Source: Flammeovirgaceae bacterium (GTDB taxonomy: Bacteria > Bacteroidota > Bacteroidia > Cytophagales > Cyclobacteriaceae). From it: a stretch of DNA of 6,406 nucleotides. Below the pieces are notes generated by a model, which did no database searches, was not told where the DNA came from, and saw only the letters and a program-made list of their open reading frames with translations. Both the position numbers and the translations under genes were made by a program. Positions 1 to 6,103 of this stretch are shown here, piece after piece (the first letter of the stretch is position 1; every line of letters starts with the position of its first letter). Location of the stretch: assembly GCA_947457025.1 (NCBI GenBank), contig CANGUI010000112.1, positions 1-6,406 of the forward strand. Reading direction: 5' to 3'.

Positions 1-1367
1 ATCTTATTCATCCCTGTCAGAAGAGTTACTTTTACCAGGTACCTGGCAGTGTCTGTCTTAAGCGTGTCTTCCTGCTCTTGCAGCACGTAATAGATGCTTT
101 CTCCGTTTCCTTCAATCACAACGTGGCCGATGGTGCCGTTCTTAAAATACGATGTCATTTTCCGGCCCTTTACCTGATTAAAGTTATTCAGGGTATCCCG
201 TGATACGGCAAACGCATTGGACGTAAAAAATATTCGGTCAATTGTTTTGTTACGTAACTGTACGCGGATCGAATCGGCTGTAAGTTGGTTACCGGTAGTC
301 CATAGAACGGGGCGGTGATAAAAATAGAGCATGGAATCCTGATTGATGTATACCAGCGAATCGCACGCGCCCTGTAAATCTGACTTATATATTTTCACGT
401 GGTTAAAGGCAATGAAACGCTTCTTGGCGGGATCATCGCTTTCCACCGAAAGGAGCGTGTCGGCTGTAATGAACAACGTATCCCCATCGTCTGCTACCCG
501 GGCAGCATACGCCTGATTAAAGACATGCGATAGGCCCGTGTTCTTGTTATAAATACTTTCCTGACCGTACACCACCAGATTCTCGTCTTTGCTTACCATA
601 ACCACATCGCCATGGACCTTGTAAATCTTGCGGACATCATCGAGATCATATTCATTTCCTCTCATGCGGTAGGAGGGTGTCTCCATAGTGCCCTTTATTA
701 GTTCGGTTTTTTTTGAGACGGTGTTATAATATCCCGACCGATAAACAGCTTCTTTTCCATCTTTGTCAACGATGCGGGTAAGGTCATGGAAATAAAATGT
801 CTTGGTGTTGGTATTGTATTGTAGCGTGTCGCTGGTAACTGTATAGTCCGGGTTGACGGACACCACGTTTTGTTTGAAAGAAGCCAGATTGGAAACGGTT
901 TGGTAGTAGCCTTTTTCGCTGGTAAGCGTATTCGTGCTATCCACGAGTTTTCCTTTGTTGAAATAACGAGCTTCGCCGCGCGCACGGTCATAATCCAGAA
1001 AATCCGTGTACAGGGTGGCAGTTGCTTTTTTGACGAACACCACATTTCCGCGGAGGTTTGCCACACGGGTATTGCCATTGTATTTCAAGCGCCGGGCTGT
1101 TACCGTAATCGAATCTCCATCGATGATCCGAATACGTCCATAGGCATCAACCGCATTTACCGATTTGATGAATTGTGCGCTGTCGCAGTAAATTGTTGTT
1201 TGATTCTGAATGAATACCACATTGCCGATCACCCAGTCAACCCGTTTGCCATCACGCACCCCGCCGCGTTGCACATCAGCCCGCTCCAGCTTGATTTTTG
1301 ATTTTTTCTGAGCCAAGACAGGCCCCGCCATCACCACCGCAAAAAGAACGCAAAAGAAATATTTCAT
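1..1367 (-). CDS. OstA/LptA-like exported protein, C-terminus outside the window
   Basis: An unbroken minus-strand frame of 455 codons starts at the ATG at 1367-1365 and runs off the left edge without a stop, so the protein is partial at its C-terminus. Residues 1-19 look like a signal peptide: MKY, a hydrophobic stretch, then VLA before Gln20. The mature part opens with a signature seen in Bacteroidota OstA-like (OstA_2/LptA-type) proteins: ERADVQRGG at 28-36 and GNVVFIQ at 48-54. It continues as short beta-rich units that repeat roughly, with GNVVF again at 108-112 and recurring 'sD(t/s)lqyn' segments near 179-185 and 302-306, as expected of a stacked beta-jellyroll. Family members work in the periplasm and resemble LPS-transport or outer-membrane biogenesis proteins. 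A specific role in LPS transport is inference. It is transcribed away from tilS. There is no Shine-Dalgarno sequence, and a TAnnTTTG element ends 7 nt before the ATG. I see no frameshift. Confidence 0.85.
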   Translation of the reverse strand, partial: MKYFFCVLFAVVMAGPVLAQKKSKIKLERADVQRGGVRDGKRVDWVIGNVVFIQNQTTIYCDSAQFIKSVNAVDAYGRIRIIDGDSITVTARRLKYNGNTRVANLRGNVVFVKKATATLYTDFLDYDRARGEARYFNKGKLVDSTNTLTSEKGYYQTVSNLASFKQNVVSVNPDYTVTSDTLQYNTNTKTFYFHDLTRIVDKDGKEAVYRSGYYNTVSKKTELIKGTMETPSYRMRGNEYDLDDVRKIYKVHGDVVMVSKDENLVVYGQESIYNKNTGLSHVFNQAYAARVADDGDTLFITADTLLSVESDDPAKKRFIAFNHVKIYKSDLQGACDSLVYINQDSMLYFYHRPVLWTTGNQLTADSIRVQLRNKTIDRIFFTSNAFAVSRDTLNNFNQVKGRKMTSYFKNGTIGHVVIEGNGESIYYVLQEQEDTLKTDTARYLVKVTLLTGMNK

Positions 1368-1374
1368 GGCGCGG

Positions 1375-1382
1375 CAAAGGTA
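1375..1382 (-). promoter_or_regulatory. Putative -7 promoter element for the OstA-like gene
   Basis: Read on the minus strand, this is TACCTTTG, a full match to the Bacteroidota -7 consensus TAnnTTTG. Its final G lies 7 nt before the ATG at 1367, so transcription would begin at or next to the start codon. No TTTG -33 box is visible about 20 nt upstream, which lowers confidence. Eight-base degenerate motifs arise often by chance; position is the main support. Confidence 0.4.
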
Positions 1383-1419
1383 GCGGTTTTCCCGGTTGCG
1401 ATTAGAACGGACCACCGGT

Positions 1420-1451
1420 TTTGAAGAAGTAAGCACTTTCGTTCATTTTTG
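1420..1451 (+). promoter_or_regulatory. Putative tilS promoter, -33 and -7 boxes
   Basis: A TTTG at 1420-1423 is followed, after a 20-nt spacer, by CATTTTTG at 1444-1451. This fits the Bacteroidota sigma factor consensus TTTG-N(about 20)-TAnnTTTG except for one base (C for the first T). It is the only place in the window where both boxes appear at proper spacing before a gene. The final G is only 5 nt from the tilS ATG at 1457, predicting a leaderless or nearly leaderless transcript. The -33 box sits inside the 89-bp gap shared with the divergent OstA-like gene, so the two promoters lie back to back and may interfere. Confidence 0.5.
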
Positions 1452-1456
1452 CAGAG

Positions 1457-2782
1457 ATGGATGATCTGTTCGATTCGTTTCAACACCAGCCGCCATTGTG
1501 GGGGCCAAAAAGCCGAATCGGGCTGGCCGTCAGTGGTGGATTGGATTCGATGGTCATGTTTCATCTCTTTTTAAGATTAGGAAAAACGTTTTCCGTACTA
1601 CACGTGAATTATGAACTGCGAGGGATGGAATCAGAGCGGGATCAGACGTTTATTCAGGACATCTGTGCCCGTCACGGAATTACCTGCCTCATTCACCGGG
1701 CAAACCCCAACTTGTATGCCAGCCACTATCGCACGTCGGTACAGGAAGCTGCGCGCAACCTACGCTACGCCTGGTTTGACCAGCTGCTGGAGAGTGAGGT
1801 GGACACGATCGCCACGGCGCATCATCAAAACGATGAGGCCGAAACTTTTCTACTGAACCTGACTCGTGGCACCGGGATCTCCGGCCTCACCGGCATCCCG
1901 AGGCAGCGGTCCGGCATCATTCGCCCCTTGCTTTTTGCACCTCGGGCAGTCCTTGAAAAATATGCAGCCGCGCAGCAGATCGTCTGGCGTGAAGATTCCA
2001 GTAACCAGACGGATGACTATCTCCGAAACCGCATTCGGCACCACTTGATCCCGAGTTTGCTTGCCTTCAATCCCTCCTGGTTGGCCACAATTCAGTCAAC
2101 ACAAGCACGGCTTCGGGTAGCCGAAGATTTCCTCCGGCAGGGCATCGCTCGCTGGAAAGAGGCCTGGCCAACGCAACCTAATGGCGATCGAATTATCCCC
2201 TTCTCATCCCTTACCGGATTTGCCGAACCGGCGGCTACGCTTTGGGAAGGCATCAAAGAACTCGGCTTCTCCTTTGCCGTTTGCGAACAAATCGCTCGCG
2301 CCATGCAGAACTCGCAACCAGGCCGGCATTTCGATTCCTCCACGCACCGGGTATGGGTGGACCGCGAGATCCTGGTGCTGTCCGAAAAACGGGCCCTTGC
2401 AGCCGATGCCGTTTCGATCGCCCATCCAGAAGGTACGGTGGTGGGACCCCACGGTCAGTTGTACATAAAAACCGGTGTGCCTGTGATAGAACCGGACGCT
2501 GCTCTGGCACATCTCGATCTTGATCTGTTGCATTTCCCACTCACCTGGCGAACGTGGCAACCGGGCGATCATTTTCGCCCCCTTGGTATGGCGGGAACAA
2601 AAAAGGTGAGCGATTTTCTGATAAATCAAAAGGTTCGGAGGAGCGAAAAAAATTCGGTAACCGTTTTAGCCAGTCAGGGCAACATCATCTGGCTGGTAGG
2701 GTACCGTATTGACGATCGGTACAAAGTGACCTCAACAACCCGGATACCAATCACCTTTCGGTGGACTCCAAAAAACGAGTAA
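1457..2782 (+). CDS. tilS: tRNA(Ile) lysidine synthetase TilS
   Basis: This 441-residue protein is a cytoplasmic N-type ATP pyrophosphatase. It joins lysine to C34 of the CAU-anticodon tRNA(Ile), making lysidine, so the tRNA reads AUA and is charged with isoleucine; the activity is normally essential. The PP-loop ATP-binding motif SGGLDS is at 26-31. Other family landmarks are AHHQNDEAET at 121-130, LTRGTGISGLTGIP at 135-148 and LRNRIRHHLIP at 189-199. The C-terminal TilS domain includes TWQPGDHFRPLGM at 366-378 and KVSDFLIN at 383-390. The length is normal for the long, E. coli-like form with a C-terminal domain. The ATG at 1457 puts the PP-loop about 25 residues in, as usual, and no better start lies nearby. 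There is no Shine-Dalgarno sequence. The gene is divergent from the OstA-like gene and convergent with the thioredoxin-fold gene, so it appears monocistronic. All key motifs are intact. Confidence 0.97.
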   Translation: MDDLFDSFQHQPPLWGPKSRIGLAVSGGLDSMVMFHLFLRLGKTFSVLHVNYELRGMESERDQTFIQDICARHGITCLIHRANPNLYASHYRTSVQEAARNLRYAWFDQLLESEVDTIATAHHQNDEAETFLLNLTRGTGISGLTGIPRQRSGIIRPLLFAPRAVLEKYAAAQQIVWREDSSNQTDDYLRNRIRHHLIPSLLAFNPSWLATIQSTQARLRVAEDFLRQGIARWKEAWPTQPNGDRIIPFSSLTGFAEPAATLWEGIKELGFSFAVCEQIARAMQNSQPGRHFDSSTHRVWVDREILVLSEKRALAADAVSIAHPEGTVVGPHGQLYIKTGVPVIEPDAALAHLDLDLLHFPLTWRTWQPGDHFRPLGMAGTKKVSDFLINQKVRRSEKNSVTVLASQGNIIWLVGYRIDDRYKVTSTTRIPITFRWTPKNE

Positions 2783-2819
2783 ACCGGGAACTGCCTTTAC
2801 CCCAGCTGCACCCATGACG

Positions 2820-2839
2820 ATCAGGTTCCTTTACCTGAT
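2820..2839. repeat. Small inverted repeat at the convergent gene junction
   Basis: ATCAGGT at 2820-2826 and ACCTGAT at 2833-2839 can pair as a 7-bp stem with a 6-nt loop. It overlaps the stop codon of the minus-strand gene and lies 37 nt past the tilS stop. A bidirectional terminator is possible from the position, but neither side has the T-run expected of an intrinsic terminator, so that role is only a guess. Confidence 0.3.
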
Positions 2840-4263
2840 GGCGGTGGCTGTTTGCGAACAAATTTTTCGTAATTGGAAAAGAAGGTTTCGAAGTTCTCTA
2901 CGGGCAATTTGCGGGCGATGATCTTCTTCTTTTCGTCTATTATATAAACGGTTGGGAAACTCTCCACCCAGTACAGTTTATTATACGGACCCACATACGT
3001 TCGGGGGCCGTTCACGGTTGTCCAGGGGGTTTTCATTTCTTTGATGAAGTTCCGCATCTTAGCCATTGACGTGTCGCTGCTGATGGCAAATACATCCAGG
3101 TCGTACTTGGTGCGATACTTGTTATAAAACTCGACCAGTTTGGGCGTTTCCTGCTTACAATGCCCGCACTCCGGATCGAAAAAAAACAGGATGGTATATC
3201 TCTTTTTGAGATCGTATAAGGAACGCATCTGGAGGTTGCTGTCCTGCATCTTCAGGTCGGGCGCTACCTTGCCCAGCATGTTGAGCCGGATTTTATCCGC
3301 GTACTCCTTCAGGTTTTTCTTGATGTCTTTGGTAACCCAAAAATCCATTTCTCCGGTAGCGTAATAGGTGTCGTACAAGTCTACGAACACCTCATCCAGA
3401 CCCATAATTTTTGGTTGCTGGTAATGGATGAGCGCCTGAAAAACCAGATACTTATATGTTTCCTGGTTTGGTTTTGCAATGGCTGCCAGTTCGCGAATTG
3501 CCTTGAAAAGAGAATCACGCTGTTGCAGCACCAGTCGATCGAGGTAATCGTATAGCTTTTCGCGGTACACCGGTTTCGGCATCCGGATGAGTGCGTCATC
3601 AGCAAGGTTGAAATTGTCAAAATAATGAGCCCGGTAATACCGGAACTGGTACGTGCTGTCGATCGAACCATCTGCCTTTTTGGGTGGATCGGGTACAGGG
3701 ATTGATTGCTGGCTGAGCAGCAGGCGGCCGGTGAGCGTGGTGGGATGTTTCTCGATGAGCTCTTTTTGGTGCGCTAAAACGCGTTCATTGATTTTTTGAA
3801 ATGACTCGCGCGCCGCTTTTTTCTGATCATCTGTAAGCGTGCTGTCTTTCAGTACTTTTACAAAAGGCTCGGCATCGCCGTTGCGGGCCTTATTGAAGTT
3901 CATGTTCTGATAGAAGAGGTCATTATCCAGATCACCTTCTATCCGCATCGCCCCGATGTAATCGTCCTTGGATGTGCGCATGGCAAAGAACTGGTCCTGG
4001 CTAACCACCAAATCAAAAATGGGGGTTTGGGCGAGTGCTACAAAATATACGCCCTGATTCAACGACTTACGGCCATCAAAAGTAAATGCTCCGGAACCGT
4101 CCACTTTAGCTGTGTCGCGCAGAAACGCCTGCTCCCCGTAATAGTACCCTAAAAAGGCCGTTGTGTCTTTAAGGCCTTTTACAACGATCTCGATCTTATA
4201 GCCGTTTTGGGCAACTGCTTCAACGGCAATACCAAAAAATAACCACAGGATAAATCTCTTCAT
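2821..4263 (-). CDS. Exported TlpA-like thiol-disulfide oxidoreductase (DUF4369-DUF5106-thioredoxin fold)
   Basis: This 480-residue protein starts at the ATG at 4263. An in-frame TTG 33 nt upstream would put 11 charged or polar residues before the signal peptide, so I reject it. Residues 1-18 form a signal peptide ending AVA before Gln19; with no lipobox Cys, a soluble periplasmic protein is expected. About 20-110 resembles DUF4369, a small beta domain common in Bacteroidota TlpA-like proteins. About 145-320 is helical and resembles DUF5106. About 331-470 is a thioredoxin fold: APDLKMQD (334-341), a strand ILFFFDPECGHC with redox cysteines C366 and C369, and a likely cis-proline P437 in SFPTVYIID. 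The CGHC motif resembles PDI and many Bacteroidota TlpA proteins. The family reduces or exchanges disulfides in the periplasm; its substrate here is unknown. It is transcribed divergently from gldA across 194 bp, which does not by itself imply a link to gliding. Confidence 0.9.
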   Translation of the reverse strand: MKRFILWLFFGIAVEAVAQNGYKIEIVVKGLKDTTAFLGYYYGEQAFLRDTAKVDGSGAFTFDGRKSLNQGVYFVALAQTPIFDLVVSQDQFFAMRTSKDDYIGAMRIEGDLDNDLFYQNMNFNKARNGDAEPFVKVLKDSTLTDDQKKAARESFQKINERVLAHQKELIEKHPTTLTGRLLLSQQSIPVPDPPKKADGSIDSTYQFRYYRAHYFDNFNLADDALIRMPKPVYREKLYDYLDRLVLQQRDSLFKAIRELAAIAKPNQETYKYLVFQALIHYQQPKIMGLDEVFVDLYDTYYATGEMDFWVTKDIKKNLKEYADKIRLNMLGKVAPDLKMQDSNLQMRSLYDLKKRYTILFFFDPECGHCKQETPKLVEFYNKYRTKYDLDVFAISSDTSMAKMRNFIKEMKTPWTTVNGPRTYVGPYNKLYWVESFPTVYIIDEKKKIIARKLPVENFETFFSNYEKFVRKQPPPSGKGT

Positions 4264-4284
4264 ATGCGCTGTCTTTGGAAGGTG

Positions 4285-4292
4285 CAAATTTG
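4285..4292 (-). promoter_or_regulatory. Weak candidate -7 element for the thioredoxin-fold gene
   Basis: CAAATTTG reads the same on both strands and matches TAnnTTTG at all but the first base. On the minus strand its G lies 21 nt before the ATG at 4263, leaving room for a short leader of roughly 15 nt. No TTTG is found at the -33 position. It is the best candidate in this upstream region, but it could be chance. Confidence 0.22.
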
Positions 4293-4375
4293 GCAATTGT
4301 TTTGAAATTGTTGGTGGGGTTAATGCCCGGTTGGCCCGGCAGGTAAACCCCGCTTCCGTACAGGTAACAAATGCC

Positions 4376-4402
4376 GTTCCGGAAACACCAATTTACCGGA
4401 AC
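4376..4402. repeat. Inverted repeat in the gldA upstream region
   Basis: GTTCCGG at 4376-4382 and CCGGAAC at 4396-4402 form a perfect 7-bp inverted repeat around a 13-nt centre. It lies 35 bp upstream of the predicted gldA -7 box, next to where the RNA polymerase -33 contact would be. It could be a dimeric regulator's operator or a chance repeat. As a transcript hairpin it would only form in RNA starting further upstream, or in a minus-strand transcript. Confidence 0.35.
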
Positions 4403-4437
4403 CCAATAGCGTATCACCATCATAAGGATTTGATTGA

Positions 4438-4445
4438 TATTTTTG
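4438..4445 (+). promoter_or_regulatory. Putative -7 promoter element for the gldAFG operon
   Basis: TATTTTTG is a full match to the Bacteroidota -7 consensus TAnnTTTG. It ends 12 nt before the chosen gldA ATG at 4458, so the leader would be only about 5-8 nt, and the A-rich bases just before the ATG replace a Shine-Dalgarno sequence. No TTTG -33 box lies 18-22 nt upstream. The box falls inside the reading-frame extension that begins at the TTG at 4434, which argues against that longer start. Confidence 0.45.
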
Positions 4446-4457
4446 CAGCGCATAAAA

Positions 4458-5381
4458 ATGTCGATCCGCGTTCAGCAAGTCAGTAAGTTGTTTGGCCAGC
4501 AGAAAGCTGTTCAACAACTATCTTTTCAGATCAACCCGGGCGAGATCGTTGGGTTTTTGGGGCCCAATGGAGCAGGTAAGTCGACCACCTTGAAGATGAT
4601 CACAGGCTACCTCCCACCGACGGAGGGTGAAATCTGGGTCAATGGCCTTTCTATTCGCCAGCATCCGCAGCGCATACGTCAACTGATTGGCTATCTTCCT
4701 GAACATAACCCGCTTTACCTGGATCTTTACGTGCATGAATACCTGATGCTGGCGGGTGGTTTTTACGGAATGCGTGGGCGGGTGCTGGCCGATCGCGTGA
4801 AGGAGATGATTGCCGCTTGTGGCCTAACCCGCGAACAAAATAAAAAAATTGAAGCGCTTTCTAAGGGATACCGCCAGCGCGTGGGTTTGGCCCAGGCGCT
4901 GATGCACGATCCGCCCGTGCTCATTCTCGATGAGCCTACAAGCGGTCTGGATCCAAATCAGATCATGGACATACGCACCCTGATCCGCACCGTGAGCCAG
5001 GACAAAACCGTTATTTTTTCCACCCATATCATGCAGGAGGTGGAAGCATTGTGTCAGCGCGTGTTGATTATTCATCAGGGCAACCTGGTAGCCGACCAAC
5101 CACTGGCCGACTTATTACACGATAGAAAGGGACACCGGTGGATCACCCTCGACTTCCGGGAAACCGTACAGGCCGCCTTTCTGGAGGTACTCCCTTTTGT
5201 ACGCGAGGTGAAACAACTCTCCGACCACCGGATAGCCGTTCGGGCTGAGTACCATCCTGAGTTGCCCGCACCACTCTTTGAGTTTGCTGCCAGCCACGGG
5301 CTGACGCTGTTGCGCGTAGAGCAAGAAGAAAATTCGCTCGAGTCGGTGTTTCGTATACTCACTCAAAACGGCCGACCGTGA
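4458..5381 (+). CDS. gldA: Gliding motility-associated ABC transporter ATP-binding subunit GldA
   Basis: This 307-residue cytoplasmic ATPase should power the GldFG membrane complex. Walker A is GPNGAGKST at 35-43, the signature is LSKGYRQR at 134-141 (SKGYR in place of the usual SGGQ), Walker B is VLILDEP at 154-160 with the D-loop SGLDP at 162-166, and the switch histidine is H190 in STH. At the Q-loop the sequence is YLPEHNP (79-85), with Glu where many ABC ATPases have Gln; this LPE form is common in ABC-2/DrrA-type ATPases. The C-terminal 90 residues form the divergent tail typical of GldA-like proteins. The start is the ATG giving MSIRVQQVSK, which aligns with the usual ABC N-terminus; an in-frame TTG at 4434 is 8 codons too early and spans the promoter box. 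The stop overlaps the gldF start by 4 bp. The substrate of GldAFG is not established, and the set is not needed for gliding in every gliding species. Confidence 0.92.
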   Translation: MSIRVQQVSKLFGQQKAVQQLSFQINPGEIVGFLGPNGAGKSTTLKMITGYLPPTEGEIWVNGLSIRQHPQRIRQLIGYLPEHNPLYLDLYVHEYLMLAGGFYGMRGRVLADRVKEMIAACGLTREQNKKIEALSKGYRQRVGLAQALMHDPPVLILDEPTSGLDPNQIMDIRTLIRTVSQDKTVIFSTHIMQEVEALCQRVLIIHQGNLVADQPLADLLHDRKGHRWITLDFRETVQAAFLEVLPFVREVKQLSDHRIAVRAEYHPELPAPLFEFAASHGLTLLRVEQEENSLESVFRILTQNGRP

Positions 5382-6103
5382 AACAGATTTTTCAAAAAGA
5401 ACTCACCGGCTTTTTCGGGTCGCTCATCGCCTACATTGTCATGGGCGTGTTCCTGGTAACGGTGGGATTGTTTACCTGGGTTTTTCCGGAGGATTCGGTG
5501 CTTCAATATGGGTATGCCGATCTGGGTATTTTCTTCACCGTTGCCCCTTATGTGTTTATTTTCCTGGTACCGGCGCTCACCATGCGCATGCTGGCCGAAG
5601 AGCGTAAAATGGGAACGCTTGAGGTGCTGCTCACCCGCCCAATCTCCGTATGGGAGTTGGTGCTCGGGAAATACAGTGCCGTTTTGGTTGTGTGCATACT
5701 CACCCTGCTTCCCACAGGGCTGTATTACCTTACCCTGTACCAATTAGGTAATCCGCGCGGTAACTTGGATACATCGGGTATCCTTGGCTCTTATTTCGGG
5801 CTCATTTTCCTCGGGGCTTTGTTCGGAGCCGTAGGCATGTGGGCTTCATCCCTCACCGCCAACCAGATTGTAGCTTTTCTGGTAGCTGCCTTCCTTTGTT
5901 TTGTGCTCTATGCCGGCCTCGATTCGCTGGCCGGATTGATTTCCACCGGAAGCCGGCACCTTCAGGTAAAACAACTTGGTGCGTTATATCATTATGAGGC
6001 GATGAGCCTCGCGCTTCTCGACAGCCGCGATATCATCTACTTTGTCTCGATGTCGGGGCTGTTTCTTTTCTTTACCGTGCTGCGCATCAAACATACGGTA
6101 TGA
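5378..6103 (+). CDS. gldF: Gliding motility-associated ABC transporter permease GldF
   Basis: This 241-residue inner-membrane protein is the ABC-2-type permease partner of GldA, and the length is normal for GldF. I see six hydrophobic segments, at about 14-34, 52-70, 97-118, 139-158, 162-185 and 219-236. Between the second and third lies EERKMGTLEVLLTRP (74-88), the cytoplasmic stretch conserved in ABC-2 permeases and thought to contact the ATPase. The start is a GTG that overlaps the gldA stop as GTGA. There is no Shine-Dalgarno sequence, so translation probably depends on ribosomes ending gldA. The MKQIF N-terminus fits the family and no upstream ATG is available without running into gldA. 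The 3' end overlaps gldG by 4 bp. It could be named a generic ABC-2 permease on sequence alone; the gldA and gldG neighbours make the assignment firm. Confidence 0.92.
   Translation: MKQIFQKELTGFFGSLIAYIVMGVFLVTVGLFTWVFPEDSVLQYGYADLGIFFTVAPYVFIFLVPALTMRMLAEERKMGTLEVLLTRPISVWELVLGKYSAVLVVCILTLLPTGLYYLTLYQLGNPRGNLDTSGILGSYFGLIFLGALFGAVGMWASSLTANQIVAFLVAAFLCFVLYAGLDSLAGLISTGSRHLQVKQLGALYHYEAMSLALLDSRDIIYFVSMSGLFLFFTVLRIKHTV

Noticed and set aside
35..46. Perfect 12-bp palindrome CCAGGTACCTGG
   Set aside because: It lies within the coding frame of the OstA-like protein (residues YR/QV region), with no nearby promoter or repeat. A chance palindrome is sufficient explanation.
707..714. T8 run (A8 in the OstA-like coding strand) as a possible programmed frameshift site
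   Set aside because: The zero frame is open and family-like on both sides, and the neighbouring frame reaches a stop within a few codons, so slippage would only truncate the protein. The A8 in gldG (6212-6219) likewise needs no shift.
870..1301. A 143-codon plus-strand open frame opposite the OstA-like gene
   Set aside because: It is antisense to a well-supported exported protein, has no family resemblance, and its codons are the mirror of the OstA-like frame. The same applies to the minus-strand frame at 698-1078.
2204..2629. A 141-codon minus-strand open frame inside tilS, plus several shorter ones in the same stretch
   Set aside because: All lie within the conserved tilS coding frame, are rich in Arg, Ser and Cys as shadow frames tend to be, and have no promoter or motif of their own.
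4323..4409. Tiny plus-strand open frames (MPGWPGR and MPFRKHQFTGTQ) that might act as leader peptides for gldA
   Set aside because: The predicted gldA transcription start lies downstream of both, there is no attenuator-like structure following them, and frames this short are expected by chance.
4434..4457. TTG start adding eight residues to GldA
   Set aside because: The extension (ending just before MSIRVQQ) spans the predicted -7 promoter box, and the ATG at 4458 gives the standard ABC ATPase N-terminus.
5363..5743. A 126-codon minus-strand open frame opposite gldF
   Set aside because: It is antisense to the intact GldF permease and reads as a His/Gln-rich complement of membrane-helix codons. 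No independent support.
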